A stretch of 9,699 nucleotides of DNA. It comes from Pseudonocardiales bacterium (GTDB lineage: Bacteria; Actinomycetota; Actinomycetes; Mycobacteriales; Jatrophihabitantaceae). Shown one piece after another: positions 1 through 6,591 of the stretch (position 1 is the stretch's first letter; each line of letters starts with the position of its first letter). A program made the position numbers and the translations under genes. Where the stretch lies: the NCBI GenBank assembly GCA_025465405.1, contig JAODNL010000092.1:1-9699 (forward strand), in the 5' to 3' direction. A model generated the notes under the pieces. That model worked only from the letters and a program-made list of their open reading frames with translations, searched no databases and had not been told where the DNA came from.

Positions 1-513
1 TGTGGCTCGTCCACGAGCCGGCCGACGACCACGATCTCGGTGGACCCGTCCTGCGTTCCGGCCGTCGGGGCGTTCACCGCAACGGTCTCGTTCCGGTACT
101 TCGGAGCGGCGCGCGCCTTCCCCGTCCAGGTGTCCGGCACCGGGCCGCAGCCGATCGATCCCAACCAGATCAGTTTCGCCGCGGCATGGGATGGGACTAC
201 CGCGGGTGGGGCGCCGCAGGTGAAGATCACTACGACCAGTTCGTACGACGATCCGACCCTCGCGTCGCTGCACTGGACGGAGGCCCTGACGTCCGACCAA
301 GCCGCCGGGACGAGCTGCGGCAGCGGCACGCAGGCGCCGACGACGGCTCCGGCGGGCATCGACGTCGCCATCGACGCCAACGCGTGCCCGACCACCGCGC
401 CCGACCCGGGAGGCAACGCACCGACCTTCACTTTGACGATCACCTACACGGATCCGACGATGGGCGACACCCACACCTACACCGCCGTCGTCACCGGCAC
501 GCCGCCAAACTGA
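1..513 (+). CDS. C-terminal fragment of a secreted Ig-like / Fn3-type repeat protein (5' end outside window)
   Basis: The frame is open from the first base and ends at TGA 511-513, leaving 170 residues; the true start lies upstream of the window. The GTG at 40 falls inside a repeat unit and is probably not a start. The residues are rich in Thr, Ser, Pro, Gly and Ala with alternating beta-strand patterns (for example FTLTITYT), typical of an extracellular beta-sandwich. Two copies of one pattern are visible: a CGSxT...PTT segment, then a hydrophobic/Asp strand and a second Cys, then an FTxT strand and a closing V-S/T-G-T. Cys sit at residues 1, 18, 106 and 129 of the fragment, so the unit is about 105-111 residues long with one Cys pair per unit. 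In other actinomycetes a large Ig-like/fibronectin-III protein often precedes moxR, so I infer a long exported partner of the operon. The exact family is not recognised. No C-terminal membrane anchor or sorting signal is visible. Confidence 0.7.
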   Translation, partial: CGSSTSRPTTTISVDPSCVPAVGAFTATVSFRYFGAARAFPVQVSGTGPQPIDPNQISFAAAWDGTTAGGAPQVKITTTSSYDDPTLASLHWTEALTSDQAAGTSCGSGTQAPTTAPAGIDVAIDANACPTTAPDPGGNAPTFTLTITYTDPTMGDTHTYTAVVTGTPPN

Positions 514-515
514 CC

Positions 516-520
516 AGGAG
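516..520 (+). promoter_or_regulatory. Ribosome binding site of the MoxR gene
   Basis: AGGAG stands 4 bases before the ATG at 525, within the 11-base gap after the preceding stop codon. It is the clearest Shine-Dalgarno in the window. It fixes the start at 525, although the same frame is open back to before base 186, where it merely shadows the upstream gene. Confidence 0.7.
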
Positions 521-524
521 CCCC

Positions 525-1496
525 ATGACCAGCACGTCAGACGAGATCGTCCGCGTGGCGCAGGATGCCGAGCGCCTCTGCACGAACATCGGGGTCGTGA
601 TTCAGGGCAAGCCCGAGGTCATCCGCAACGCGGTCGTCTGCCTGCTCGCCGAGGGTCACCTGCTGCTGGAAGACGTGCCCGGAACCGGCAAGACGTCATT
701 GGCGCGCGCCCTGGCGTCGTCGCTGTCGATCACCTGGAACCGCATCCAGTTCACCCCCGACCTGCTCCCCTCGGACATCAGCGGGGTGTCCGTCTACAAC
801 CAGGCGACGAGCCAGTTCGAGTTCAAGCCCGGTCCGGTCTTCGCGAACGTCGTGCTCGGCGACGAGATCAACCGGGCCTCGCCGAAGACCCAGTCCGCGC
901 TGCTCGAGGTCATGGAGGAGGGCACGCTGAGCACCGACGCACACGTCTACGCGATGCCCAAACCGTTCATGGTCGTCGCCACGCAGAACCCGATCGACAT
1001 GGAGGGCACTTACGTGCTGCCGGAGGCGCAGCTCGACCGGTTTTTGATGAAGCTCACGGTGGGGTATCCGTCGGCCGATGCCGAGGCCGCCGTGCTGCGC
1101 ACCCAGAAGATGGGGGCCACCGTCAGCCATCTGATTCCCGTGCTGACCGGCGGCGACGTCCTCGCGATGATCGAGACGATCAAGCAGATCGAGATCAGCG
1201 CCGCGCTCGAGCAATACATCGTGTCGATCGCCGCGACCACCCGGTCGATGTCCGAACTGCGGCTGGGAGTGTCGCCCCGCGGCAGCCTGGCGTTGCTGCG
1301 CGCCGCCCGCGCATTCGCCGCGACCGACGGCCGCTCGTTCGTCATCCCCGAGGACGTGAAGGAGATGGCGCCCGTCGTGCTCGCGCATCGGGTGATCCTC
1401 CAGCCGGACGCCGAGCTGCAGGGACGGACCGGACTCGAGCTCGTAACCCGTGCGGTTCAGTCGGTGCCGGTCCCGCACGCGGTGTCCGCGTACTAG
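525..1496 (+). CDS. MoxR-family AAA+ ATPase
   Basis: This is a 323-residue soluble cytoplasmic ATPase, the usual length for MoxR proteins. Visible motifs in order are Walker A PGTGKT (52-57), Walker B VVLGDEINR with the catalytic Asp-Glu at 113-114, sensor 1 VVATQNP (Asn155), the EAQLDRF segment with the probable arginine finger Arg172, and sensor 2 GVSPRGS (about 248-254) in the small lid domain. All key ATPase residues are present, so it should hydrolyse ATP as a hexameric ring. MoxR ATPases are regarded as chaperone-like remodellers that work with neighbouring DUF58 or von Willebrand A proteins, and a DUF58 gene follows only 3 bases downstream. The ATG is set by an AGGAG site. The N-terminal ~20 residues are polar with no signal peptide. 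Its exact client is unknown; the context points to the membrane or cell envelope. Family assignment is firm, subfamily is not. Confidence 0.95.
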   Translation: MTSTSDEIVRVAQDAERLCTNIGVVIQGKPEVIRNAVVCLLAEGHLLLEDVPGTGKTSLARALASSLSITWNRIQFTPDLLPSDISGVSVYNQATSQFEFKPGPVFANVVLGDEINRASPKTQSALLEVMEEGTLSTDAHVYAMPKPFMVVATQNPIDMEGTYVLPEAQLDRFLMKLTVGYPSADAEAAVLRTQKMGATVSHLIPVLTGGDVLAMIETIKQIEISAALEQYIVSIAATTRSMSELRLGVSPRGSLALLRAARAFAATDGRSFVIPEDVKEMAPVVLAHRVILQPDAELQGRTGLELVTRAVQSVPVPHAVSAY

Positions 1497-1499
1497 GTC

Positions 1500-2636
1500 A
1501 TGACCCGGATGGGATTGGCCGCACTGCTCGCGGGCGTCGTTGCGCTGGTGCTCGGCCTGTGGCTCGGCTGGACGTCGTTCGACCTGATCGGCGTCGGACT
1601 GCTCGCCGTGGTCGCGGTCGGTCTGGTCACGATCCTGCGCCCGTCGCGGCTCACGATCGACCGCCAGGTGCAGCCACCGCGGGTGCCGAAGGGCTCGCCC
1701 GCCATCGCGTTCCTGACCTTCGCCAACCGGGGTCGCACGACGATCGCGACAACCGTGGCCAGCCAGCCGTTCGGCGGCACCCAGGTCCGCACGGTCATCC
1801 CCCGGCTGCGCCGCGGCGAGCGCGGCGTACGCACCTACCGGCTGCCGACCACGCAGCGCGGCATCTTCGACATCGGGCCGGTCGAAGTCACCCGGCGCGA
1901 CCCGTTCGAGCTGTTCCGGGTGTCCAGCAAGCACGCCGAGCCGGAACGGATCTGGGTGTACCCGCGCGTGCTCGACTTCCACCCGCTGCCGGCCGGCCAG
2001 CGACGCCACCTGGAGGGGCCGTCCTCGGACACCTCGCCGCAGGGCAACATCACGTTTCACCGGCTGCGGGACTACGTCGTCGGCGACGACCTGCGCCTCG
2101 TGCACTGGCGCTCGTCGGCGCGCACCGGAAAGCTCGTCGTCAGGCACAACGTCGACACCTCCCAGCCCTACAGCGTGGTGGTCCTCGACCAGCGGCCGGG
2201 CCGCTACACCGCCGCGGCGTTCGAGTCGGCGGTGGACGTCGCCGCCTCCGTGCTCGTCGCGTCGGCGGCCAACAAGGCGCCGGTGGAGCTGCGGCTCACC
2301 GACGGCACCGCGGTCGGCGGTCCGCGGCTACGCGACGTGACGCCGCTGATCGACCATCTGACCGGCGTGCGGCCAGGCTCGGCCGGCTCGCTGCAGGCCG
2401 AGCTGCTGAAGCTGCGGCGGGCCCGGGGCGGCACGTCGCTCGTCGTCGTGACCGGAGTGCTCGACCCCGCGGACCTGCCCTACGTCGCCGCCCTTCGGCG
2501 CCGGTTCGAGCGACTGGTCGTGGTCTCGGTGGACGTCGACGAGTCTCCGGGCGCCCGGTTCCCCGGCGTCTGGGTGATCACGGCTGTGGACGCCGACCAG
2601 GCCTGTGCGGCCTGGAACCTGCGGGTGCATTCGTGA
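1500..2636 (+). CDS. DUF58 domain membrane protein (MoxR partner)
   Basis: This 378-residue protein has two N-terminal hydrophobic segments (about 5-23 and 27-46) followed by a long soluble part. The DUF58 signature lies at about 186-215, with the pattern F-H-x-L-R-D-Y-V-x-G-D-D-x-R-x-V-H-W-R-S-S-A-R-x-G-K-L. The family's TQRGIFDIGPVEV strand and RDPFELFR segment precede it (118-140). The last third resembles a von Willebrand A-like fold, but the strand ending in VVVLDQRPG (226-234) lacks a normal DxSxS metal site, as in many DUF58 proteins. The ATG lies 3 bases after the moxR stop with no strong Shine-Dalgarno, suggesting translational coupling; Met4 (base 1509) is an alternative start. DUF58 proteins are commonly encoded beside MoxR and transglutaminase-like genes and are thought to be its membrane partner. 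The biochemical function is not established. Confidence 0.92.
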   Translation: MTRMGLAALLAGVVALVLGLWLGWTSFDLIGVGLLAVVAVGLVTILRPSRLTIDRQVQPPRVPKGSPAIAFLTFANRGRTTIATTVASQPFGGTQVRTVIPRLRRGERGVRTYRLPTTQRGIFDIGPVEVTRRDPFELFRVSSKHAEPERIWVYPRVLDFHPLPAGQRRHLEGPSSDTSPQGNITFHRLRDYVVGDDLRLVHWRSSARTGKLVVRHNVDTSQPYSVVVLDQRPGRYTAAAFESAVDVAASVLVASAANKAPVELRLTDGTAVGGPRLRDVTPLIDHLTGVRPGSAGSLQAELLKLRRARGGTSLVVVTGVLDPADLPYVAALRRRFERLVVVSVDVDESPGARFPGVWVITAVDADQACAAWNLRVHS

Positions 2637-4996
2637 TCCGCCGCCTGGTCCCGTTCACCCTGCTCCCGCTGGCGATCGTGGCCAACGGGATCGCGAGCGC
2701 ACCCTGGCTGCGGGCGTTCCCGTCCAGCGTGCTGGCGGCGCCGCTGTTCGGCGCCGCGGTGTTGAGCGTGCTGATTCCGATCGTGGTGGCGCGGCTGGCC
2801 GGCGCCCGGCTGTGGATCACGGTGCTGGCCGACCTCGCCGCCTTGGTGCTGTACGAGTTGCTGGTCGTGCTGAAGAAGCCGGACGGCTTCGGCGACCTGG
2901 TCACCGGCATCTGGCACGGACCCGCGCAGGTGCTGACGTTCGCGCTGCCGCTGGTGAGCCCGCCGACACTGCTCGTCGCGCCGGTCGCCCTGTGCTGGCT
3001 CGCGGGGGCGATCGCCGGCGAGTGCCTGGCGCGCAGGTGGTACACGGCGCTGCCGTTCGGCGGCTGGCTGGTCGCGTTCGGCCTCTCCTATGCCGGCACG
3101 GTGCGCGCCGGGACGGGCAGCGCCCACGACGCCCGCGTCGCGGACACCTGGCTGGCCCTGGCGCTGCTCGCCACACTGTTGCTGCTGCGTGTCGCACAGA
3201 CGTGGGTGCGCCAGGACGCGAGCGCCGAGCCGACCCAGCCCGACGGCGCGCTGCCCCTCCGCGGCCTGGCGGTCGGGACCGCGACGACTGTGATCGTCGC
3301 GCTGGCCGCGGCCGCCGCCGTGCAGTCGTCGGCGTTTGCCGGCCGCACCACGGCCCCGCAGCGCGTCCCGTCGGTCGACCAGTCCCACCCGGTGTCCCCG
3401 ATCGCCTTCATCTCCGGCCTGCGGCCACCCAAGCCGGGCACCGCCGGTCAGCCGGTCTTCCACGTGTCGGTCGATCAGACCTCGCCGCGCTACTTCGAGG
3501 TCGCCAACGTCGACTACTACGACGGTGACGGCTGGAGCTTCCAGCGCAGCTTCCGCCCGTCCGGCGGCATCCTGCCGGCCGACCGCGATCCCGCCCTGGA
3601 CGTCGCCGGGCCGGCTGTTCGGCAGCACTACAGTATCGACCGCGGGCCGCTGGCGTCCGCGCCCTGGATGCCCTACCTCGACCGCCCTCAGAAGGTCACC
3701 GGCACCGAGGTCAACATCGACGCCGCGAGCGGCATGATCGTGCCGAGCACGATGCTGAGGGACGGCGCCGGGTACACGGTGCAATCACACGTTCCGGTAG
3801 CGAACTTCGTCGACGTCTCGTCCGCGTCCTTGCCCGCCACGTCGGCACCGCCGATAGACACCCAGCTCCCCGGCCCGCTGCGAGTGTCGCTCGCCAAGCT
3901 GGTCACGACGTTCGGCGACGAGACCGGCACGTCGACCTCACCCCCGGTGCCGTTCCTCCAGGCGCTGGCGAAAGATCTGCAGCGCAACTACGCGCTGGCC
4001 GGCGCCCCGACGACGTCCCGTTCGCGCACCGCGACGCCGAGCACGTCGGCCCGAGAGCGGATCGGCGGAGTCGGTTTCGCCGACGTGCTGGCATCGGTGA
4101 TCGGGCCGCAGCGCTCGGCCACACCCGAGCAGTACGCGACGCTGTTCACCCTGGTCGCCCGCCAGCTGGGCGTGCCGGCGCGACTGGTCACCGGCTTCCG
4201 GGTGCCGTCGCCGTCGGGCGGTGTGACGCTCACCCCCGGCACCTACACCGTGACCACCGCCGACGCGTGGACCTGGGTCGAGATCCCGCTGCGCGGCGGA
4301 GGGTGGGTCGTGGTGGACCCGTCGCCCAGCACCTATTCCGGAGCCGAGCAGCAAGCCAGTGCGTCACCGTCACCGTCGCAGACGCCCAGCGCGGCACCCA
4401 CCCGTAACGCGCTGATCACCCGGGCGAACGGCGGCCACGCGGTGGCCCCGAAGAGCACCGTCCCGCACAAGCACGGCGCCACCCGCGGGCCGCTCATGGT
4501 GCTCCTGGCGATCGCGGCGGGCGTGCTGATCGTGCTGGTCCTGCTGGGCGCTGTCCTGCGCAAGCGGCTGCGGGTTCGCCGGCGCCGCCGCTTGCCCGAC
4601 CCGCGCCGACGGCTGCTCGGCGCGTGGCACGAAAGCCTCGACGTGCTGACCGAGTCCGGCCTGCCGGACCTGACCAACCTCACCAGCGCGGAGATCGCGA
4701 CGGCCACCGGCGAGCGGTTCGGCGACGAGCCGGCCGCCCAGGCGCAACTCCTCGGTCGCGCGGCGAACACCGCCGTCTACACGGGGTCAGTCGCCGTCAC
4801 TCCGGTCCAGGCGGACGCCGCCTGGCAGGCACATGCCACCCTGCGCCGGCTGGTCAGGCGGCAGCTGTCCCCCCGCGCGCGCCTCGTCGCCGGCCTGCGC
4901 TTCCACCGCTCGTTGTCACGGACCGTGATCGGCCCGGCCTCGTGGGCCGAGGCGGGCGCGCGCGGCAAGCGGCCCCGTCGCGGCCGACACCGCTGA
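2633..4996 (+). CDS. Transglutaminase-like (DUF3488/TgpA-type) membrane protein with apparently lost catalytic residues
   Basis: The GTG start overlaps the DUF58 stop by 4 bases (GTGA), giving 787 residues. The N-terminal ~232 residues hold about six or seven membrane segments (roughly 5-23, 33-54, 60-80, 98-130, 141-155, 172-188, 211-232). Residues 233-620 should be outside the cell and include a transglutaminase-like core at about 485-570. A Ser/Pro linker (575-590), a single membrane helix (620-642), a very basic stretch (643-660) and a cytoplasmic DUF4129-like tail follow. The core is recognisable from EQYATLF...ARQLGVPARLVTGF, then WTWVEI and GGGWVVVDPSPS. Aligned by eye to the family, the catalytic Cys position is Pro498 and the His position is Trp546; only Asp562 remains. 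The whole protein has just two Cys (121, 131), both in the membrane part, so no surrogate nucleophile exists outside. It is probably a non-enzymatic envelope or peptidoglycan-associated scaffold working with MoxR and DUF58; that role is inference. Confidence 0.9.
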   Translation: MIRRLVPFTLLPLAIVANGIASAPWLRAFPSSVLAAPLFGAAVLSVLIPIVVARLAGARLWITVLADLAALVLYELLVVLKKPDGFGDLVTGIWHGPAQVLTFALPLVSPPTLLVAPVALCWLAGAIAGECLARRWYTALPFGGWLVAFGLSYAGTVRAGTGSAHDARVADTWLALALLATLLLLRVAQTWVRQDASAEPTQPDGALPLRGLAVGTATTVIVALAAAAAVQSSAFAGRTTAPQRVPSVDQSHPVSPIAFISGLRPPKPGTAGQPVFHVSVDQTSPRYFEVANVDYYDGDGWSFQRSFRPSGGILPADRDPALDVAGPAVRQHYSIDRGPLASAPWMPYLDRPQKVTGTEVNIDAASGMIVPSTMLRDGAGYTVQSHVPVANFVDVSSASLPATSAPPIDTQLPGPLRVSLAKLVTTFGDETGTSTSPPVPFLQALAKDLQRNYALAGAPTTSRSRTATPSTSARERIGGVGFADVLASVIGPQRSATPEQYATLFTLVARQLGVPARLVTGFRVPSPSGGVTLTPGTYTVTTADAWTWVEIPLRGGGWVVVDPSPSTYSGAEQQASASPSPSQTPSAAPTRNALITRANGGHAVAPKSTVPHKHGATRGPLMVLLAIAAGVLIVLVLLGAVLRKRLRVRRRRRLPDPRRRLLGAWHESLDVLTESGLPDLTNLTSAEIATATGERFGDEPAAQAQLLGRAANTAVYTGSVAVTPVQADAAWQAHATLRRLVRRQLSPRARLVAGLRFHRSLSRTVIGPASWAEAGARGKRPRRGRHR

Positions 4997-5028
4997 TCAG
5001 CTCTCGGAGTTAGGCCGCGGCGAGCTGA
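4997..5028. terminator. Possible bidirectional hairpin terminator between convergent genes
   Basis: TCAGCTC (4997-5003) and GAGCTGA (5022-5028) form perfect 7-base inverted arms. A further CGG/CCG pairing (5005-5007 with 5015-5017) can form inside. The element lies exactly at the meeting point of the transglutaminase-like and MFS genes and overlaps the last codons of the latter. No U-tract is visible on either strand, which is common for actinomycete terminators but leaves the call uncertain. A 10-base palindrome GCTGATCAGC (4992-5001) overlaps the left arm. Confidence 0.3.
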
Positions 5029-6455
5029 GCCCGCACGTCCTCGTCGAAGAGTTCGGTCGTACGAGCCACGGTGCGCGCTGCCCATCGCCCCGAAGTCAGG
5101 ATCCCCAGCAGGAACACGGCCAGCCCGCACCCGGCGACGATCCACCACCCGGCGTCACTGGCTTTGGCAAACCCCGTGGACAGCGACGCACCGCCCAGAC
5201 CCGAGTTCAGCACCGAACCGACGACGGCGACCCCGAGCGCGGCACCCACCTGCCGGCTCGTCGAGGCCACCGCGGCGGCGACGCCGGCCTGGCTGTTCGG
5301 CATCCCGGACACGGCCGCAGTCGTGATCGGCGCGTTGACCATCCCGAACCCGAGCGCAAACACCGCGAAGGCGAAGATCACCCACGCCAGCGACGTGTGT
5401 GGCCCGGTCCCGACGAGCATGACCCCGCCCGCGCACATCCCTGCCCCAGCGACGAGTAGCGGCACGCGGGGCCCGCGCGTTCCCACGATGCGACCGGACA
5501 GCGGCGCGAAGATCATCGTCAGCACCGCGAACGGCAGCGTGCACAGACCCGCCTGTAACGCCGACAAGCCGCGAACGTCCTGCAGGTAAAGGGCATTCAG
5601 GAACAGGAACGCGGCGAACGCCGCGAACGAGCAGATCGCCGTGACGGTGGCTCCCGCGAACGGAACGGATCGGAAGAACCGAAGGTCCAGCAACGGGTCC
5701 GGCCGCCGCGGCTCGTATGCCAACAGCAGGAGCAACGCGGCCGCGGCCACGCCGAACAGCGCGAGGATCTCCGCGGACCCCCATCCGGCGCGGGGCGCCT
5801 CGATGATCGCGTACGTCAAGCTGGCCAGCAACGCGATCACGGCCACCTGGCCTACGACGTCGACGCGCCGCGCCCGAGCCGCCTTCGACTCCGGCACGAA
5901 CCGCGCTGCCAGCACCAACGCCGCGACGCCGATCGGGATGTTGATCCAGAAGATCGCCCGCCACCCGATCGAATCGATGAGCACGCCGCCGACGACCGGA
6001 CCGATGCCGATACTGATGCCGACGACAGCGCCCCACACGCCGATCGCCCGAGCCCGTTCCCGGCGCTCGGTGAAGACGTTCGTGATGATCGACATCGCGA
6101 CGGGGTTCAACATCGACCCGCCGACGGCCTGCACCATCCGGAATCCGACGAGCCAACCCAGCCCGGGCGCGAGGCTGCACAGCAGCGAGCCGATCGTGAA
6201 CAGCGCCAGGCCGGTCTGGAACGTGCGCCGCCGCCCGAGGCGATCGGCCGTCGACCCCGACAGCATCAGCAGGCTGGCGAGCACGACGACATACGCGTCG
6301 ATCGTCCACTGCAGCCCGGACAGCGAGGCGTGCAGATCGCGCCGGATCGCCGGCAGGGCGACGTTGACGATCGTGGTGTCCATGCCGACGATCAACAGGC
6401 TCATGCTGCAGATCGCCAGCACGAGCAGTCGCCGCCGCCGGGTCAATTCAGGCAC
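5010..6455 (-). CDS. DHA2-family (EmrB/QacA-type, 14-TM) MFS drug:proton antiporter
   Basis: This 481-residue polytopic membrane protein starts at GTG (6455-6453) and ends at TAA. It carries the DHA2 hallmarks: motif D1 GMDTTIVNVALP (24-35) in the first helix with Asp26, motif A GSTADRLGRRR (67-77) in the loop after helix 2, motif B around Arg106/Gln109 (FRMVQAVGG), and the antiporter motif C G-I-S-I-G-I-G-P-V-V-G-G (146-157). Length and the spread of hydrophobic segments fit 14 helices. The family exports drugs, dyes or toxic metabolites using the proton gradient; the substrate cannot be read from sequence. It stands alone: no TetR or MarR regulator gene is in the window, but a TTAGC dyad overlaps its promoter. 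It has no Shine-Dalgarno, and a -10-like hexamer lies 7 bases before the GTG, suggesting a leaderless mRNA. It faces the transglutaminase-like gene tail to tail with 13 bases between stops. Confidence 0.93.
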   Translation of the reverse strand: MPELTRRRRLLVLAICSMSLLIVGMDTTIVNVALPAIRRDLHASLSGLQWTIDAYVVVLASLLMLSGSTADRLGRRRTFQTGLALFTIGSLLCSLAPGLGWLVGFRMVQAVGGSMLNPVAMSIITNVFTERRERARAIGVWGAVVGISIGIGPVVGGVLIDSIGWRAIFWINIPIGVAALVLAARFVPESKAARARRVDVVGQVAVIALLASLTYAIIEAPRAGWGSAEILALFGVAAAALLLLLAYEPRRPDPLLDLRFFRSVPFAGATVTAICSFAAFAAFLFLNALYLQDVRGLSALQAGLCTLPFAVLTMIFAPLSGRIVGTRGPRVPLLVAGAGMCAGGVMLVGTGPHTSLAWVIFAFAVFALGFGMVNAPITTAAVSGMPNSQAGVAAAVASTSRQVGAALGVAVVGSVLNSGLGGASLSTGFAKASDAGWWIVAGCGLAVFLLGILTSGRWAARTVARTTELFDEDVRAQLAAA

Positions 6456-6462
6456 GTCGCCC

Positions 6463-6468
6463 AGAGTA
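6463..6468 (-). promoter_or_regulatory. Candidate -10 hexamer of the MFS gene (leaderless promoter)
   Basis: Read on the - strand, TACTCT (6468 to 6463) fits the actinomycete TANNNT -10 pattern and ends 7 bases before the GTG start. Transcription would then begin at or next to the start codon. An overlapping alternative is TAACTA (6472-6467), which would give a leader of only a few bases. No convincing -35 box is seen. Confidence 0.4.
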
Positions 6469-6469
6469 G

Positions 6470-6482
6470 TTAGCCGAGCTAA
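6470..6482. promoter_or_regulatory. Candidate operator dyad TTAGC-CGA-GCTAA at the MFS promoter
   Basis: This is a perfect 5-base inverted repeat with a 3-base spacer, A/T-richer than its surroundings. It abuts or overlaps the candidate -10 elements of the antiporter gene. A repressor dimer bound here would block the promoter, the usual arrangement for TetR- or MarR-controlled efflux genes. The regulator is not encoded in the window, so its identity is unknown. Confidence 0.4.
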
Positions 6483-6503
6483 GCGATTGCCACCTCGCCC
6501 CCT

Positions 6504-6563
6504 CGTTGATCAAGACCCGCAGAGGTCGTCAGGGCGGCCACCGCTGGTCTTGATCACGCAACG
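6504..6563. repeat. Large inverted repeat with TTGATCA-containing arms in the divergent intergenic region
   Basis: The left arm CGTTGATCAAGACC (6504-6517) recurs inverted on the right (6546-6563) as CGTTG-CGTG-ATCAAGACC, identical except for a 4-base insertion. The inner 11 bases TGATCAAGACC / GGTCTTGATCA are perfect inverted copies. Further interrupted pairing continues inward (6519-6520 with 6543-6544; 6524-6528 with 6535-6539), so a long imperfect hairpin is possible. It lies upstream of both divergent starts, so a terminator role is unlikely. It could be a bipartite regulator site, or a REP-like mobile palindrome scattered in the genome. Confidence 0.6.
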
Positions 6564-6578
6564 TCGGGGCGGAGCGGG

Positions 6579-6584
6579 CAGAAT
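6579..6584 (+). promoter_or_regulatory. Candidate -10 hexamer of the E1 fusion gene (leaderless promoter)
   Basis: CAGAAT matches four of six positions of TATAAT and ends 7 bases before the GTG at 6592, the spacing expected when transcription starts at the start codon. No Shine-Dalgarno lies at a usable distance; GGAG at 6571-6574 is 17 bases away. A -35 box is not apparent. Confidence 0.4.
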
Positions 6585-6591
6585 CGGGCCC

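Noticed and set aside
575..1010. Inactivation or unusual motif in the MoxR ATPase
   Set aside because: Walker A, Walker B, sensor 1, arginine finger and sensor 2 are all present in order, so it looks like a normal active MoxR.
696..2147. Long open frame on the - strand (483 codons) antisense to the MoxR and DUF58 genes
   Set aside because: It is very rich in Arg, Gly, His, Asp and Gln with no recognisable domain, and lies opposite two genes with intact family motifs. Long antisense frames are expected at this GC content.
1559..2632. Possible N-terminal extension of the transglutaminase-like protein in its own frame through the DUF58 gene
   Set aside because: The translation is Arg/Pro/Ala-rich shadow sequence. 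The GTG at 2633 overlaps the DUF58 stop in the usual coupled arrangement and begins a normal membrane-protein N-terminus.
2480..3784. Long open frame on the - strand (434 codons) antisense to the DUF58/transglutaminase-like genes
   Set aside because: Low-complexity composition and no domain; the + strand frame has clear membrane segments and motifs.
5641..6591. Upstream extension of the E1 fusion frame, antisense to the MFS gene
   Set aside because: The extension is Arg/Ser/Thr-rich shadow of the antiporter. Recognisable E1 sequence begins after the GTG at 6592, which has a plausible promoter just before it.
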